This document shows, one piece after another, positions 48,201-58,500 of a stretch of 64,000 nt of DNA. A model generated the notes under the pieces. That model ran no database searches and was not told the origin of the DNA. It saw nothing but the letters and a program-made list of their open reading frames with translations. This DNA comes from Actinostola sp. cb2023. Its lineage: Eukaryota; Cnidaria; Anthozoa; Actiniaria; Actinostolidae. The position numbers and the translations under genes are program-made. The stretch spans positions 153,501 to 217,500 of the forward strand of contig JAUJYZ010001404.1 in NCBI GenBank assembly GCA_033675265.1. Direction: 5' to 3'. The number at the start of each line of letters is the position of its first letter. The stretch's first letter is position 1.

Positions 48201-50277
48201 GCATAACACAATGGGCTATATTGTTATATTCAAATAAGATATTTTTAATGGCCCTGAATTCTGTAGTTTAGCTCAATGACTACATCTACAAAAAGCTTGA
48301 CGAGTCCTTTAAATTGAATTCTTAAATGCATTGTACAATATGACATTAAAATTGGTTGTCTCTGGCTTATCTATTTGTTATTAAAACTACTTAACAATTA
48401 GTCACCAAAGGCGAGGTGAATATCGGTGAATAATAACCGAGACGAAGTCGAGGTTATTATCACTGATATTCACTGAGCCTGAAGTGACTAATGAGGGTTT
48501 ATCATGTAATTTCAAAACTCATAGGACAAAAAATGAATATCATAGCTGGAAAGAGCTCGTTGAAATTAGTAAAAATGTGAAGTTTGGAAAAGATCGCTCC
48601 ACAAATTACGAAGATATGAATTTTCAAAAATCGAAATTTTATGTGAAAACCTTTGGAAATTACGCTTGGAGGCAACTCTTGCCTCCAACAAAGGTTTTCA
48701 TACAAAATTTCGATTTTTGAAAATTCATATCTTGGCAATTTGTGGAGCGATCTTTTCCAAACTTCACAATTTTACTAATTTCAACGAGCTCTTTCCAACT
48801 ATGATAATCATTTTTTTGTCCTATGAGTTTTGAAATTATGTGATAAACCCTCATTGTTTTAGTAGAACACAGGTGATTATTTGAAAAAATAAAAATAAAT
48901 AAGCATTTTAAAGAAAATAAATTGTCATTTCATATTTCAAAAGCTGGCAGTTTGTCAAAATGCTGTAGGTAACTATCGAGAATTAGTATAAACAAACTAG
49001 TGGTCTATCACATATCCTGCAATCTGATTCATGGCTACGCTACTAGGGGTCTAATAGTGATAGTCCCCTAGTAGCGAATCACCATGGTAACCATTGTCGT
49101 GAACGGCGATGAAGCAAGATGGCGGACAAACCCGATAGTTGTTTTCTCGCTAAAAAGAGCTAAAATAGACCGAGAAACAAATCTCAAGAACAAGAAATGG
49201 AAAAAGCACATAAATATAGACATCTCATTGACAATTCAAGCAAGTTTTCTTTGGCTGACACTGCAGAAACTGAGCGAGAAACGATCGTTAAAGTTGAAGA
49301 TTTTTCGAATTTGGGCCGATTTTTCAACTTTAGCGAAGACAAAGTCAAAGGGAATACTGATAGTGATAAAGGTAATAAACGAAGGCTACACCACTCTTGA
49401 CTCGTGTTTTGTTCATTTGTTATTTGATTTATGAAAGTTTTTCAACAAAAGAACCAACTTTTCTGGTTTAGTTTTCCATTTGTTGATGGTAAAACTAAAC
49501 AGCTCGATTAGTTCAGCCAAATGTGTAGTTATGACTGGCATAAAATTCTTATTCTTCTTACTTATGCAAATTAAACAAGATATATTGGTATAATAATTAA
49601 GTATGCTAGTTTGTTTATACTAACAATTAGACAACTCGCCCTCATTCTCTATGAGCTAAGATAGTCAACTCAGCAGGAACCTCGTTGACTATCTGCTCAT
49701 AGCCAACTCGGACTCGCTGTCTAATTGTTAAATAGTCCGAAGTTCTCAACCAATCAGAGCGCTTGATTTTCTATAATCACCTGTGTAATTCTACTAAAAA
49801 CAAATAATTTCCACAGTAAATGAAATCATTGGGTACAAAACACCCATCAATACAATAGACAATACCAAGCAAAGAGAGAAGAGACGTATATAATACAGTG
49901 GCACATTTCAGACGTGGACAGACAGACAGAAATTTGACACCAAAACAATTTCTTCATTCATTCAATGATTCGATCATTGTAACTACATCTACTCTCTGCA
50001 CTAAACCCAAGAGAACAGTGATCCAACTACACGAGATGTACCTCCATTATACGTACATTATAGCTGTACTACTAATACTACTTACGTTTCCAATCGCTAA
50101 TAAACCTTTATCAAAGAACAAGATGACACCAAAAAATAGAAAGAACATACCAAAGCCGGTCACTCCAATGCCGATTTCTGCAGGAAAAACGCATAGCAAA
50201 CCGTATTAAAACTACGTACTGGTCGTGGATCGAATATTCAAGCTTCACTTACTTTGTAAGTCGGTTATTGGAATCAT
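39225..50277 (-). CDS. GOLT1B: Vesicle transport protein GOT1 (Golgi transport 1)
   Basis: Five exons on the minus strand: 50277-50253, 50177-50086, 47619-47441, 40344-40263, 39269-39225. All junctions are GT-AG and in phase; 140 residues (human GOT1B 138). The protein starts [18 protein letters not shown], continues with [17 protein letters not shown], the signature [47 protein letters not shown], and ends EQSNSMV, keeping the terminal Met-Val of the family. Four hydrophobic segments are visible (about 12-34, 38-56, 70-92, 94-112). By family knowledge it is a Golgi/ER membrane protein in vesicle traffic. Only 423 coding bases are spread over 11 kb; intron 3 alone is 7 kb and holds the G-rich array, LINE fragments and hairpins. 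Divergent with AMBRA1. Confidence 0.95.
39335..39974. mobile_element. Nested inverted-repeat elements
   Basis: Outer ends atagacccttttaa and ttaaaagggtctat enclose two hairpins side by side: 39353-39497 (cacaatgcaggattttccgc / ggaaaatcatgcattgtgg) and 39499-39962 (taaagtgcctataacccctg / caggggtgataggcacttta). The second has long arms including ctataactcataaacgcaag. Its solo right arm is at 610-772. Located between GOLT1 exons 4 and 5. Confidence 0.75.
39984..40150. mobile_element. Hairpin element
   Basis: gaagaaatagaaaac and gttttctatttctttt bound an inverted repeat with ggggactgatcagaacatga / gtgttctgatcagtccccaa inside. GOLT1 intron 4. Confidence 0.7.
40411..40779. mobile_element. 369-bp hairpin, family H copy
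   Basis: Near-perfect inverted repeat from caatgagggtttatcgcgta to its mirror. Short loop near 40590 around ggaggcaactcttgcctcc. A second copy lies at 48490-48855. GOLT1 intron 3, about 65 bases from exon 4. Confidence 0.85.
41600..43165. repeat. 9-bp G-rich array (GGGTTGCAA), split by a LINE fragment
   Basis: About 12 units at 41600-41719 and about 105 at 42205-43165; variants are gggttgcaa, gggttgtaa and ggggttgta. Four neighbouring units give GGG-N6-GGG-N6-GGG-N6-GGG on the plus strand, a loose G-quadruplex pattern. Nine bases is three codons, so all six frames stay open for long stretches; none is a gene. Confidence 0.95.
41720..42190 (-). mobile_element. 3' end of a non-LTR retrotransposon
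   Basis: On the minus strand the sequence translates as [14 protein letters not shown], then [14 protein letters not shown] and [10 protein letters not shown], the typical C-terminal end of jockey/CR1-type reverse transcriptases (Trp-Asn-x-Leu, then a Lys-rich helix). A 3' region follows, ending in about 13 A at 41732-41720. It is 5'-truncated at about 42190 and sits inside the G-rich array. A frame break upstream of the VPLWN segment shows decay. Confidence 0.7.
43916..44060 (-). mobile_element. Possible LINE 3' tail
   Basis: On the minus strand the sequence ends ggcaccaaataaactattgtc followed by attgtcatttc, a tail form seen on many LINE-like 3' ends. No coding sequence can be tied to it. 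The neighbouring 43200-43910 shows no feature I can support. Confidence 0.3.
44290..44437. repeat. ATT/ATC microsatellite
   Basis: Runs of attattattatt with atcatcatc. In GOLT1 intron 3. Confidence 0.9.
44440..44584. mobile_element. 145-bp hairpin
   Basis: ctaaacgcgattttgagatg mirrored by ctgtctcaaaatcgcgtttag, extended by cattattggtttataatgac / gtcattataaaccaataatg. Confidence 0.8.
44897..45332. mobile_element. 436-bp inverted-repeat element
   Basis: ttaaagtgtatatgacacga mirrored by tcgtgtcatatacactttaa, with tgcgagttataaaggtttga and acgtcagattgttttt arms. A diverged relative of 39499-39962, sharing the ttaaagtg ends, the gacgtca arm and the sequence of motifs. Confidence 0.75.
45420..46190. 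repeat. C-rich tract with 15-bp tandem repeat
   Basis: Pyrimidine-rich stretch (ccctcccctcc, caccctccactcc) with six exact 15-bp units tttccatttcccagt at 46000-46085. No exon supported. Confidence 0.7.
46225..46440 (+). pseudogene. Decayed Cys/His zinc-finger-like frame
   Basis: Plus-strand frame with [19 protein letters not shown] and later [11 protein letters not shown]; Cys-x2-Cys and Cys-x3-Cys spacing recalls PHD-type fingers carried by some LINE first frames. Key histidines cannot be placed with confidence. Probably a retrotransposon fossil in GOLT1 intron 3. Confidence 0.2.
46560..47440. other. GOLT1 intron 3, unassigned part
   Basis: No exon, repeat or RNA gene could be supported here. 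A CCAAT-type gattggttg lies at 47282. Confidence 0.4.
47735..47815. repeat. Short C-rich direct repeat
   Basis: aactaccaaaccccatcccc and close variants, about three times. GOLT1 intron 2. Confidence 0.7.
48398..48490. mobile_element. 93-bp hairpin
   Basis: ttagtcaccaaaggcgaggt mirrored by gagcctgaagtgactaa, with tgaatatcggtgaataataa / ttattatcactgatattca inside. It directly abuts the next hairpin. Confidence 0.7.
48490..48855. mobile_element. 366-bp hairpin, family H copy
   Basis: Same sequence family as 40411-40779: starts atgagggtttatcatgtaat, ends in the mirror ...ataaaccctcat, with the ggaggcaactcttgcctcc loop region. The arms are near identical. GOLT1 intron 2. Confidence 0.85.
48857..49799. 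mobile_element. About 940-bp element with nested inverted repeats
   Basis: Outer ends ttttagtagaacacaggtga and tcacctgtgtaattctacta; inner pair tagtataaacaaactagtgg / gctagtttgtttatactaa (48983 and 49605-49623); inner small hairpin at 49022-49085. A plus-strand ATGGCGGACAAACCC at 49121 starts a 13-codon frame and another 67-codon frame follows; they resemble the broken start of a transposon gene, but no domain is recognised. Confidence 0.6.
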
Positions 50278-50881
50278 TTTGAGTAGAAAATGTTGATAAA
50301 TTTACGGTTAAATTTCACATTTACAGAAAATTTCAAATGTTAGCCACGTATAAGTATGTAACACGCATGCTCGTTAAATTAACCGCTGGCCATGAGTATT
50401 TCTTTTCCAATTTCCAATTCTTCAAACAAAACTGTTTCTTTATCATTTCGTGTTTTAGTAAGTTTTAATCTAGGTTTATTAATTGTAAAGGCGTTGCATT
50501 TTACAAAAGGTTGTTTTCAGTTATTCTTTAGTAAAGTTTTGTCGTTTGTCTCGCTTTCTCTCAAGCCTTTTTTTCTCTTTTCCGCCTTTTCACCGATATT
50601 TCCACATTTCCTATCTGACAACCTCAGTGTTTGTCCTTGGTTGACGTTAAAAGTGGATCCATCAATTCTATATTTAGATTCTTTGTGCTAGAAAAAGCTT
50701 GCGGTAAACGTCCCGGACCACCAGCATAAGACGTTTTGACGTGCCCATCAAACGTCTCTGGCAATTATCCCGCATACCTTTGCTTTATTTTGAAGCCTCG
50801 CCTCTGACCTGCCTCCTCGCCTCCCTTGTACTTGAATTACTTCCTGATTCCATCATCTGGGAAAGAAGTAAGAGAGGAGCA

Positions 50882-51192
50882 GGGCCGTATACAGCACAGG
50901 GGCAGGGGGCAGATTGCCCCTCTAGCAAAACGAAAAAGATTCCAAAAATTTGAAAATGTTAATTTGGGCAAATAGATTAAATAAAAATGAAATGACAAGA
51001 AGAAATTTGTTGTTCATGTTGAGTGTTTGAATATTTCGGCCATCATCCGATTGCAGTTGATGGCCATGATGGCCGAAATATTCAAACAGACAACATTGAA
51101 CAACAAATTTCTTCTTGTTATTTCACTTTTATTATACCAAAAATTAAAAGAACTGTATTATTGATTTGAATTGTGGGTTATGTACAGCCCTG
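50882..51192. mobile_element. hAT-like remnant with an internal hairpin
   Basis: Starts cagggccgtatacagcacag and ends atgtacagccctg, both of the form CAGGG-C-GTA seen at hAT termini. Inside is a hairpin (51001-51125): acaagaagaaatttgttgtt mirrored by aacaacaaatttcttcttgt, with ggccatcat / atgatggcc at the loop. The flanks do not form a clean 8-bp duplication. Confidence 0.5.
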
Positions 51193-51659
51193 AGGAGAGT
51201 ACAGGTGTGTGTGCAAGTCGCATGCGGCATCTTCTATCACCCCGCTGTTCATCGCCGATCATCATATCATGAATTACCGGTTACAATCAAGGCTTACCGG
51301 TTACTGTCTTTATGGTCGCAGGCAAAGCATACAATAGAAAATCACATGTCCAACATCGTGTATCCCAACATGCATCACCCCACATCGTGTATCCCGTCAT
51401 GAAGTATGCCATACAAAATTAACATGCATGGGTATTGAAGGTACAGTTTTCAGCGATTTTAGTCTGGTGATAGGGGATGTGTTTTCGCTGTATCTAGCCC
51501 TGGAACAGGGTATATTTTAACAGCATTTAGCCTGGAACAGGGTTAGGCCGGTTCGATCACAGCGGTACGTCCACATTAATCATGAAGCCCTCCCCCCACG
51601 GTACCTAATGTACCCGGGCTAATGTACCCTTTGCGCCAAAATAAGTTCATCTTGTATTT

Positions 51660-51740
51660 TTACACGTTCGCATTTTGAACGAGCTTTCGCTCTTTGACGT
51701 AACGTGGATAAATAAACGATTGATTGATTGATTGAACCGA
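51660..51740 (+). mobile_element. Possible LINE 3' tail (TGAT)n
   Basis: ggataaataaacgattgatt followed by gattgattg is a common LINE-like tail form. No coding part attached. Confidence 0.3.
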
Positions 51741-52463
51741 GTGTCCGAGTTTCCAGGGTTTCCCTTAGAATTGAATATTCGTAATCCCATTCATTTGATT
51801 GCATTTCTCATCTCTTTTCGATTTCCCTTCTCTTCTCGTCTTTCATTCCACACATCTATCTCTTTTTCTGTTCTTCGAATCTCATCCAGTTTTTTCCCCA
51901 TTCCATCCCATTCCCACTGATTCTGTCCCATTTGATTCGATTCTATATCAATTTCTGTAAGTCATTCATTTTCCCACGCTTCTTTTCCAATCCATTGTAG
52001 ATCATCACTTCCGATCTCTTTCTTATTTTTTTCCCATTCCATTCCCACTGATTCTCCCATTGTGAGATCATTCTATCTTTCTCCGGAGGGAGGGAGGGTA
52101 ACTAAATTGCTTGCAATTTCAAAGCCAGCGATGTTTGTGTATAGAAGCCAGCGGTATTCCATTTAAGTTAATTTCCAATGCACGCGGTGAGTGTCGCATT
52201 CTTGTCTCAAATTCTTCCTCAAGGAAGTCTGAGTTACACTCTTAGACAACAGATTTTGTACCGATCTCTACACAGAAATCTACCTACACTCACTGGAGTC
52301 TAAATGATCCATGGATGAGAGAAATCGGCGCTGGAACCATCGAGAAATCGTTCCTTGAATTGTTCAGTCACGGGAGTTATGGCAGCTTTGTGTTGAATAT
52401 TTTTGATTTGCGGGGGTGGATTTAGTTACTCTTCTAGAAAGACCCATCGATCTATCACAAGCT

Positions 52464-52559
52464 ATGCCTTTTAGAGCTGCTTTAGCTCGTAACAATCAAG
52501 AATGGCGTCCATTAGTTGTGTATCATGAGGAATTAGTTAATGAAAGGACCAGCTGTTAG
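52464..52559 (+). other. Upstream open frame in phase with AMBRA1
   Basis: ATG at 52464 opens 31 codons ending in TAG at 52557-52559; the frame is open from 52407. It lies in the same frame as the AMBRA1 start 40 bases further on, so a single TAG separates the two. It may be a regulatory uORF, part of an unseen 5' exon, or chance. Confidence 0.35.
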
Positions 52560-52598
52560 GTGATTCTGTCGGTGATAAATACAAGAAAAGATTTCGCT

Positions 52599-55500
52599 AT
52601 GCCTCGTCAAAGACTAGGTGTTCTACATGCTTTGTTACGCCGAGATAGTGGCTCATCTTTAGCAAACGATCAAAGAGACTTGTTATCGTACGTCGAGGAC
52701 CGAACAGCGGCTGCTTGCTTCAAAGAAAAGGTGAGAAAAACCCAATTTGTACAAGCATTTGTGAATTATGGCCGGCATTTTGAACGTTAATACAGTGAAT
52801 TGTGTGACGAATGTGGACCCAACTGAATCTATTACCATCGATCTTTTATTTGCTTTTACATGCTTGAAAGTCTTGGAGTTCTTGACATGCATGCTCTTAT
52901 TCATGACGGTTGTTATTGTGTTGCTGTTGAGGGATATTCTACCAGGGATTCTAAGTTTTCTTCTTCTACAATATCATGTTTTTGTTCGTGTCGTTGTATT
53001 ACGTACGCCTTGGGTCAAGTACACAGTTGCTGCAAACTCGTTGATAACTCGTTGTCAGATAAACCTCTAACCATATTCGTATATAAGTCCTTGACCTGTT
53101 TTTTGTTATCCTTTTAGATATCAAAGAGATTGTAAAATCTCGAAAATCGCAACTTAAAGTACTTTCAAGTTTGACTTCAAAGCGAAACGTCCAACCGAGT
53201 CGTTGACATAAATTTCGAAAAATCTTCCCTTCGATCGATCGATACAAAACTTACAGTACATTTTTACTCGATTTCTGCCTTCTTTTAATTTGTGACAATT
53301 AGTAGTGTGGGTTTTGCACTTTATCGGTTAACCTTGGCACTTGTATTGATGATGAATACATTAAGCTGACCGATAAAATGTCAAGGTCGGTAGACATTAG
53401 TCGTATATCACAAGTCTTGTGCATTTCCAATGCTGTTGAAAACAACACGACTTGTATTTAGTCGTACGTACGTGACACACTGGCCTTGACCCCAGGGACC
53501 AACACATTCACATTGTACTTAAAACTGAAACTATTATGAATACTAGAAACAATGAGAGGGGAAATTACATCCCATTTTGACTAATATTTATACCTCGCTC
53601 ACTGCTAGACATTTATATAATATATCAAATATATGAACTTTTGCTCAGCATTTTCTTACGTAATATTATTATCTCAATTTCCTGCCAGAAACAACTTGTT
53701 AGTTTTGAATGCAAGAATGTGTGTAATAATCTTGTGATATGTTTAATTTTGTAAAGTTTTACAATAACAGTGACAAATCTGTAAAACAGCATGCAGGGAT
53801 GACTCATGAAAAATGGAAATTAATAGCAAGAGCGCTGCATGAAGCAGTCATCTCTTGGCACTGCAAGTAAAACAGCAAAGAAGATAAAAAATTGAAATAA
53901 CAAAGTAAAGCTAGGTCCCAGCATCTTGGCTCTAATGAAAACCATGCACTCAATGTGCATACATGTGGATCTACATGTATATGTGTTCTTGCTACAATGA
54001 ATATACGATGTACGCCTATTAGGGCCATGCGCTAGGCCGGAGAACTAGATCAATATTTTGAGTAAATACTATACACTGTCATTTTCACTTCTCGAAGGTG
54101 AAGGAGACAATCAAGATGTTTTTCTTATCTTCCATATTCATTAAACATATTTGGTTGATCTTTGGATGCAGGCAGAATGCAGCTAGAGCAATTACACATC
54201 AAACTTTTTTTGTCTCTTCATCTTTAAGTTTTGCGCAACAATTCTCCTTTTATATTGCTGCATGGTTTGCAATCAGTCCCTGGAGAATTACAGTACAAAG
54301 ATGCAGCGGCCATGTTGGTGGTGCAAACAAGAGAAGCTAATGAGGAATGCTTCGTTATCGGGCACCAACATGGCTGTCATATGACATCACGTGTAACCAG
54401 TAATATACATTGTAAGATGGCCTAGACGTTCTACTTTACTTGTATCAACAACGAGGTCTCATGATGTATATATAGCTTCCTTATTTTGAATTTAAATACA
54501 TGTGCTTTGTCATGTCCATTTCCCTAAAACCTCATCAATCAATCAATCAATCGATTCGTCGTTTTTCTTGTACCTCAGTATGTACACTGGTACATGAATC
54601 AATCTCAACATTGCCGGCCTAGCTGACATAAAAGATGTATTGTCATTCAGGAGTGGTACCTGTGGCTATTATTCTTTTGATTTAAACCTGAAAACCTTTG
54701 ACCCATTAAATGCATCATTTGTTCATTCCAATGTTTTCTCTGCCAAATATAGCAACAGCTGGTCTTTATTTTTAGCCTTTATATATACACCCAATTAGTA
54801 CAGTGAATTGTGTCTGTGCCTTGATGACAATGGCCCTCGTGTCATTGCTGTTTGTTAGAGCATACCATGAAGTAAAGCAGCTTTGAAGCTGTAAATTGAG
54901 AAGGATATATGTGAGAAAGTAACAATGATCTTCATCTTACAAGAGCTAAAATCCCCATCCCTACTCCCACAAATTGTGTTACAAGAGGACCTTCACCCCC
55001 CTGAATCAATCAAATATCTACTCACATCTCTTTAGTGTTTTAAAAGAATGTTTATTTACTGAACCCCATACTTGTACATTTTGTATATGAATCTGTATTT
55101 ATGATCTCAAGGCACTTGGCATGCACTGACCTTGAACTACCACTACATACAGGGAAAACCTGTTTCTAATGTACTTGTATGTATTGTAGATGTATTGATG
55201 TAACACATGTAGTATAGGGTCAAGGTTATATCATTTAATAGCCTTGGACATGATCGAGTCACTGATACATATACATTGTACTGTCGACAAGATATTTTAA
55301 CATTTAAATACACTCATCCATACATAATTTATATATATTATATGAGATGACTCAGTCATTTTGTACGTGTACATTGCTACTTACTTTCTAAACTCTGCCT
55401 TTCCGTTTGCTGACTGTTTTGTTGTTTTGTATTCAGAATTGTGAATTGTCTGGCTCCCCGAGGTCTACCTTCCTGATGTGCTTCAGTCATGACAGGTCAG

Positions 55501-58500
55501 TATAAGTTCCTTTCATTAAGCAATACAATAATGTCATTTTCTATTATTTACATGTATTATATATGTATCAATGATTGCACACTAGTGTCTATAATATATA
55601 TACACATTCTTAACCACCAATATTTTAGATTTAACTGTCCAGGGAATAGAATAGAATAGAATTTAATATCATAAAACAGTACAGCAGGGACCAGACAAAG
55701 GTGTCTGTCTTAGAGAGATTTTATCATTGATAAAACAGTGCAGCAGGGACCAGACAAAGGTTTCTGTCTTAGAGAGAGATTTTATCATAAAACAGTGCAG
55801 CAGGGACCAGACAAAGGTTTCTGTCTTAGAGAGAGATTTTATAATAAAACAGTGCAGCAGGGACCAGACAAAGGTTTCTGTCTTAGAGAGAGAGTTTATA
55901 ATAAAACAGTGCAGCAGGGACCAGACAAAGGTGTCTGTCTTAGAGAGAGAATTTATAATAAAACAGTGCAGCAGGGACCAGACAAAGGTGTCTGTCTTAG
56001 AGAGAGAATTTATAGTAAAACAGTGACATTTTTCATGTAAACAAGTTTATAGCTTACAGATATAATTCATCCTGTGCCAAAACACAGTCTGTATAAATAC
56101 ATGAATTACACATGAATCAACTGCTGTGGCATTGTCTCTAATGTGACAAACCCTGCCAAACTTGCAATGTTGACCGACCCAATCGAAAACTGTGGTGGAA
56201 ACTGACAGCGTTCTTGCTGGACTCGACAATTAGGTTCAGTAATGAGTGAGTGATGAGAGAGAGCTATGGTTTTCAGTGTGTTAAGTCATGTAATTGAAAA
56301 GCTGCAAGTGCATGGTTGTTTTATCAGGACTCTAATCTGCCAATGACACAGCTGTAGACATGTCTGAGAGACGTGACTTGGCAAAACCACATACATGTAC
56401 ATACAATATGTATATTTTCTCAAGCATGAGAAAGACTTCTACCTACGATATCAAAACACCGAGAATTGGGTTATGAAAAAGGTGCAGCCAGGTTTTTAAA
56501 TACAATTCAAGGTGTTTTGAAATCGGAGGAATTAGAACTCTTTTTCATGTTTGACATAGCTTCTCAATTCTTGGAGAAATTCAAAGTTAAATTGTATGAT
56601 AATTAAGATTCCATTTGAAAAGTATGTTTGGTGGTGAAACATCACAGGAAATAGTTACATACAGTTACAAACTCTTTGTGTAGATACACGTGTATATACA
56701 TATGTAGACTCTAGACTCCTTATTGTAGGAACATCAATAATGTAGCTCTTGTTTTGTGTAATGAAATTAATTAAATATGGCAGTTGTTGCTTACCAATGG
56801 GTTGTGAGTGTGTGTGTTTCATGTAAAACAAAGATGATGTTGAAAATCTTGGAGTAGAAACGCTGGATAGAAAGTAGAAACAAGAAGCAAAATAATAGTC
56901 ATCAAGAGCTGCAGGTGTGAATACATGACCTTAAATCATGTATATGCATTCTTGTACTCCAACTCTACCCCACCCCCCTGATTAAATGTAACCATGTTTA
57001 CTCTACCCCACACCCCTGATTAAATGATTAAATGTAACCATGTTTACTCTACCCTGCCCCACTGATTATATGTAACCATGTTTACTCTACCCCACCTCAC
57101 TGATTAACCATCCAACTCTACCCCACACCCCTGATTATATGTAACCATGGTGACTGTGGTATTGTATTTCAGGTGTAAAATGGCCTCTACCCATGGTGAC
57201 CATACCATACGTGTAGTTGATAGTTTTACTGGTCAATATGTACGTACTCTTAGAGGACACCCCAGGACACCATGGTGTATAGCATTTCATCCATCCAATA
57301 ATAACCTTTTAGCATCAGGGTGCCTTGGTGGTGAAGTACGCATATGGGACCTTATGGTATGGACAATATTGAAATTAAATGATGATGCGATATGATTATG
57401 TTGATGTCAGATGATGTCAGATGATGATGTCAGATGATGATGATGACAGATGATGATGTCATGATGATGAAGTCAGATGATGATGATGTCAAATGATGAT
57501 GTCAGATGATGATGTCAGATGATGATGTTAGATGATGATGACCTGATTGATGATGATGTCAGATGATGATAATGTCAGATGATGATGTCAGATGATGATG
57601 CCAGATGATGATGTTAGATGATGATGTTAGATGATGATGATGTCAGATGATGACGTCAGATGATGATGATGACAGATGATGATGATGTCAGATGATGATA
57701 AAAGTATGTTACTACTTTAGGGTGGCTGTGAGGTCTATACTCCACCAGACAGAGCAGTTATTGCATCCTTGGCATTCCATCCCATCGATCACGTGTTGCT
57801 AGTAGCAACAAGCAATAAGTTGTACTTCTGGCAATGGGAACAGCCACGCCCCTTTGCTTGTTTGCAAACCAACTACTTAGAAGAGAAAGTCAGGTATTTA
57901 CTAAGTAAACACACTTTTACAGTGCGTGTCATGTGGGTTGCAATCAATGTCGGAACTTCAGAACCTCCAACAATGTACAGTACTGCAATGTAATGAACAA
58001 GTTAATCATGCTCTTCCTCGTTACTGTCTTTGGATTATAGTTTTATCATTGACCTTAGTATTTTGTCCCTATCAGATCCTCATCCTTCCCCCCTCCCTAA
58101 ACCCCACCCCTGGCTCCCTCCATACACCCCTCCTCCCTGCACCCCTCTCCCTACACCCCCTTCCCTATATCCCCTCCCTACACCCCCTACCTAGCCCCCT
58201 CCTACTTCTATGTATAATTGTATTGTAAGTCCAAGCTAAAGTGCAGTGATTGTGTTTCAGATTGGTGAAGTTTTCTCCCTTTGGTGACTACATTCTCACA
58301 GGGATTACGAACTGTAGTCACGTGGTAAGCTGACATGTGCGACCTAATGGTAGTGGTGATGATAGTAGTGGTGATAATCAGGGGCGTAGGCAGGGGGTTA
58401 GGTGCGACCTTACGGTAGTGGTGATGATAGTAGTAGTGGTGATAATCAGGGGCGTAGGCAGGGGGTTAGGTGCGACCTTACGGTAGTGGTGATGATAGTA

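Larger units (their letters stand above)
50278..52598. promoter_or_regulatory. Divergent interval between GOLT1 and AMBRA1
   Basis: 2.3 kb that must contain both promoters if the start codons are right. I see no TATA box next to either gene. It holds a transposon remnant (50882-51192), a tgattgattgattg tail at 51718 and a pyrimidine-rich tract at 51740-52080. The open frame at 50392-50691 has no recognisable product. Confidence 0.35.

Noticed and set aside
50392..50691. 99-codon hydrophobic frame as a membrane protein.
   Set aside because: Composition is Phe/Leu/Ser-rich as expected from T-rich DNA, no family motif is visible, and it would overlap the GOLT1/AMBRA1 divergent promoter region.
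52560..52598. AMBRA1 start at a GTG at 52560.
   Set aside because: The first ATG in frame is at 52599, directly after an in-frame TAG at 52557; a GTG start is unlikely in an animal nuclear gene.
53000..54430. Several 60-100 codon frames in AMBRA1 intron 1 as a nested gene.
   Set aside because: No start context, motif or splice pattern supports them.
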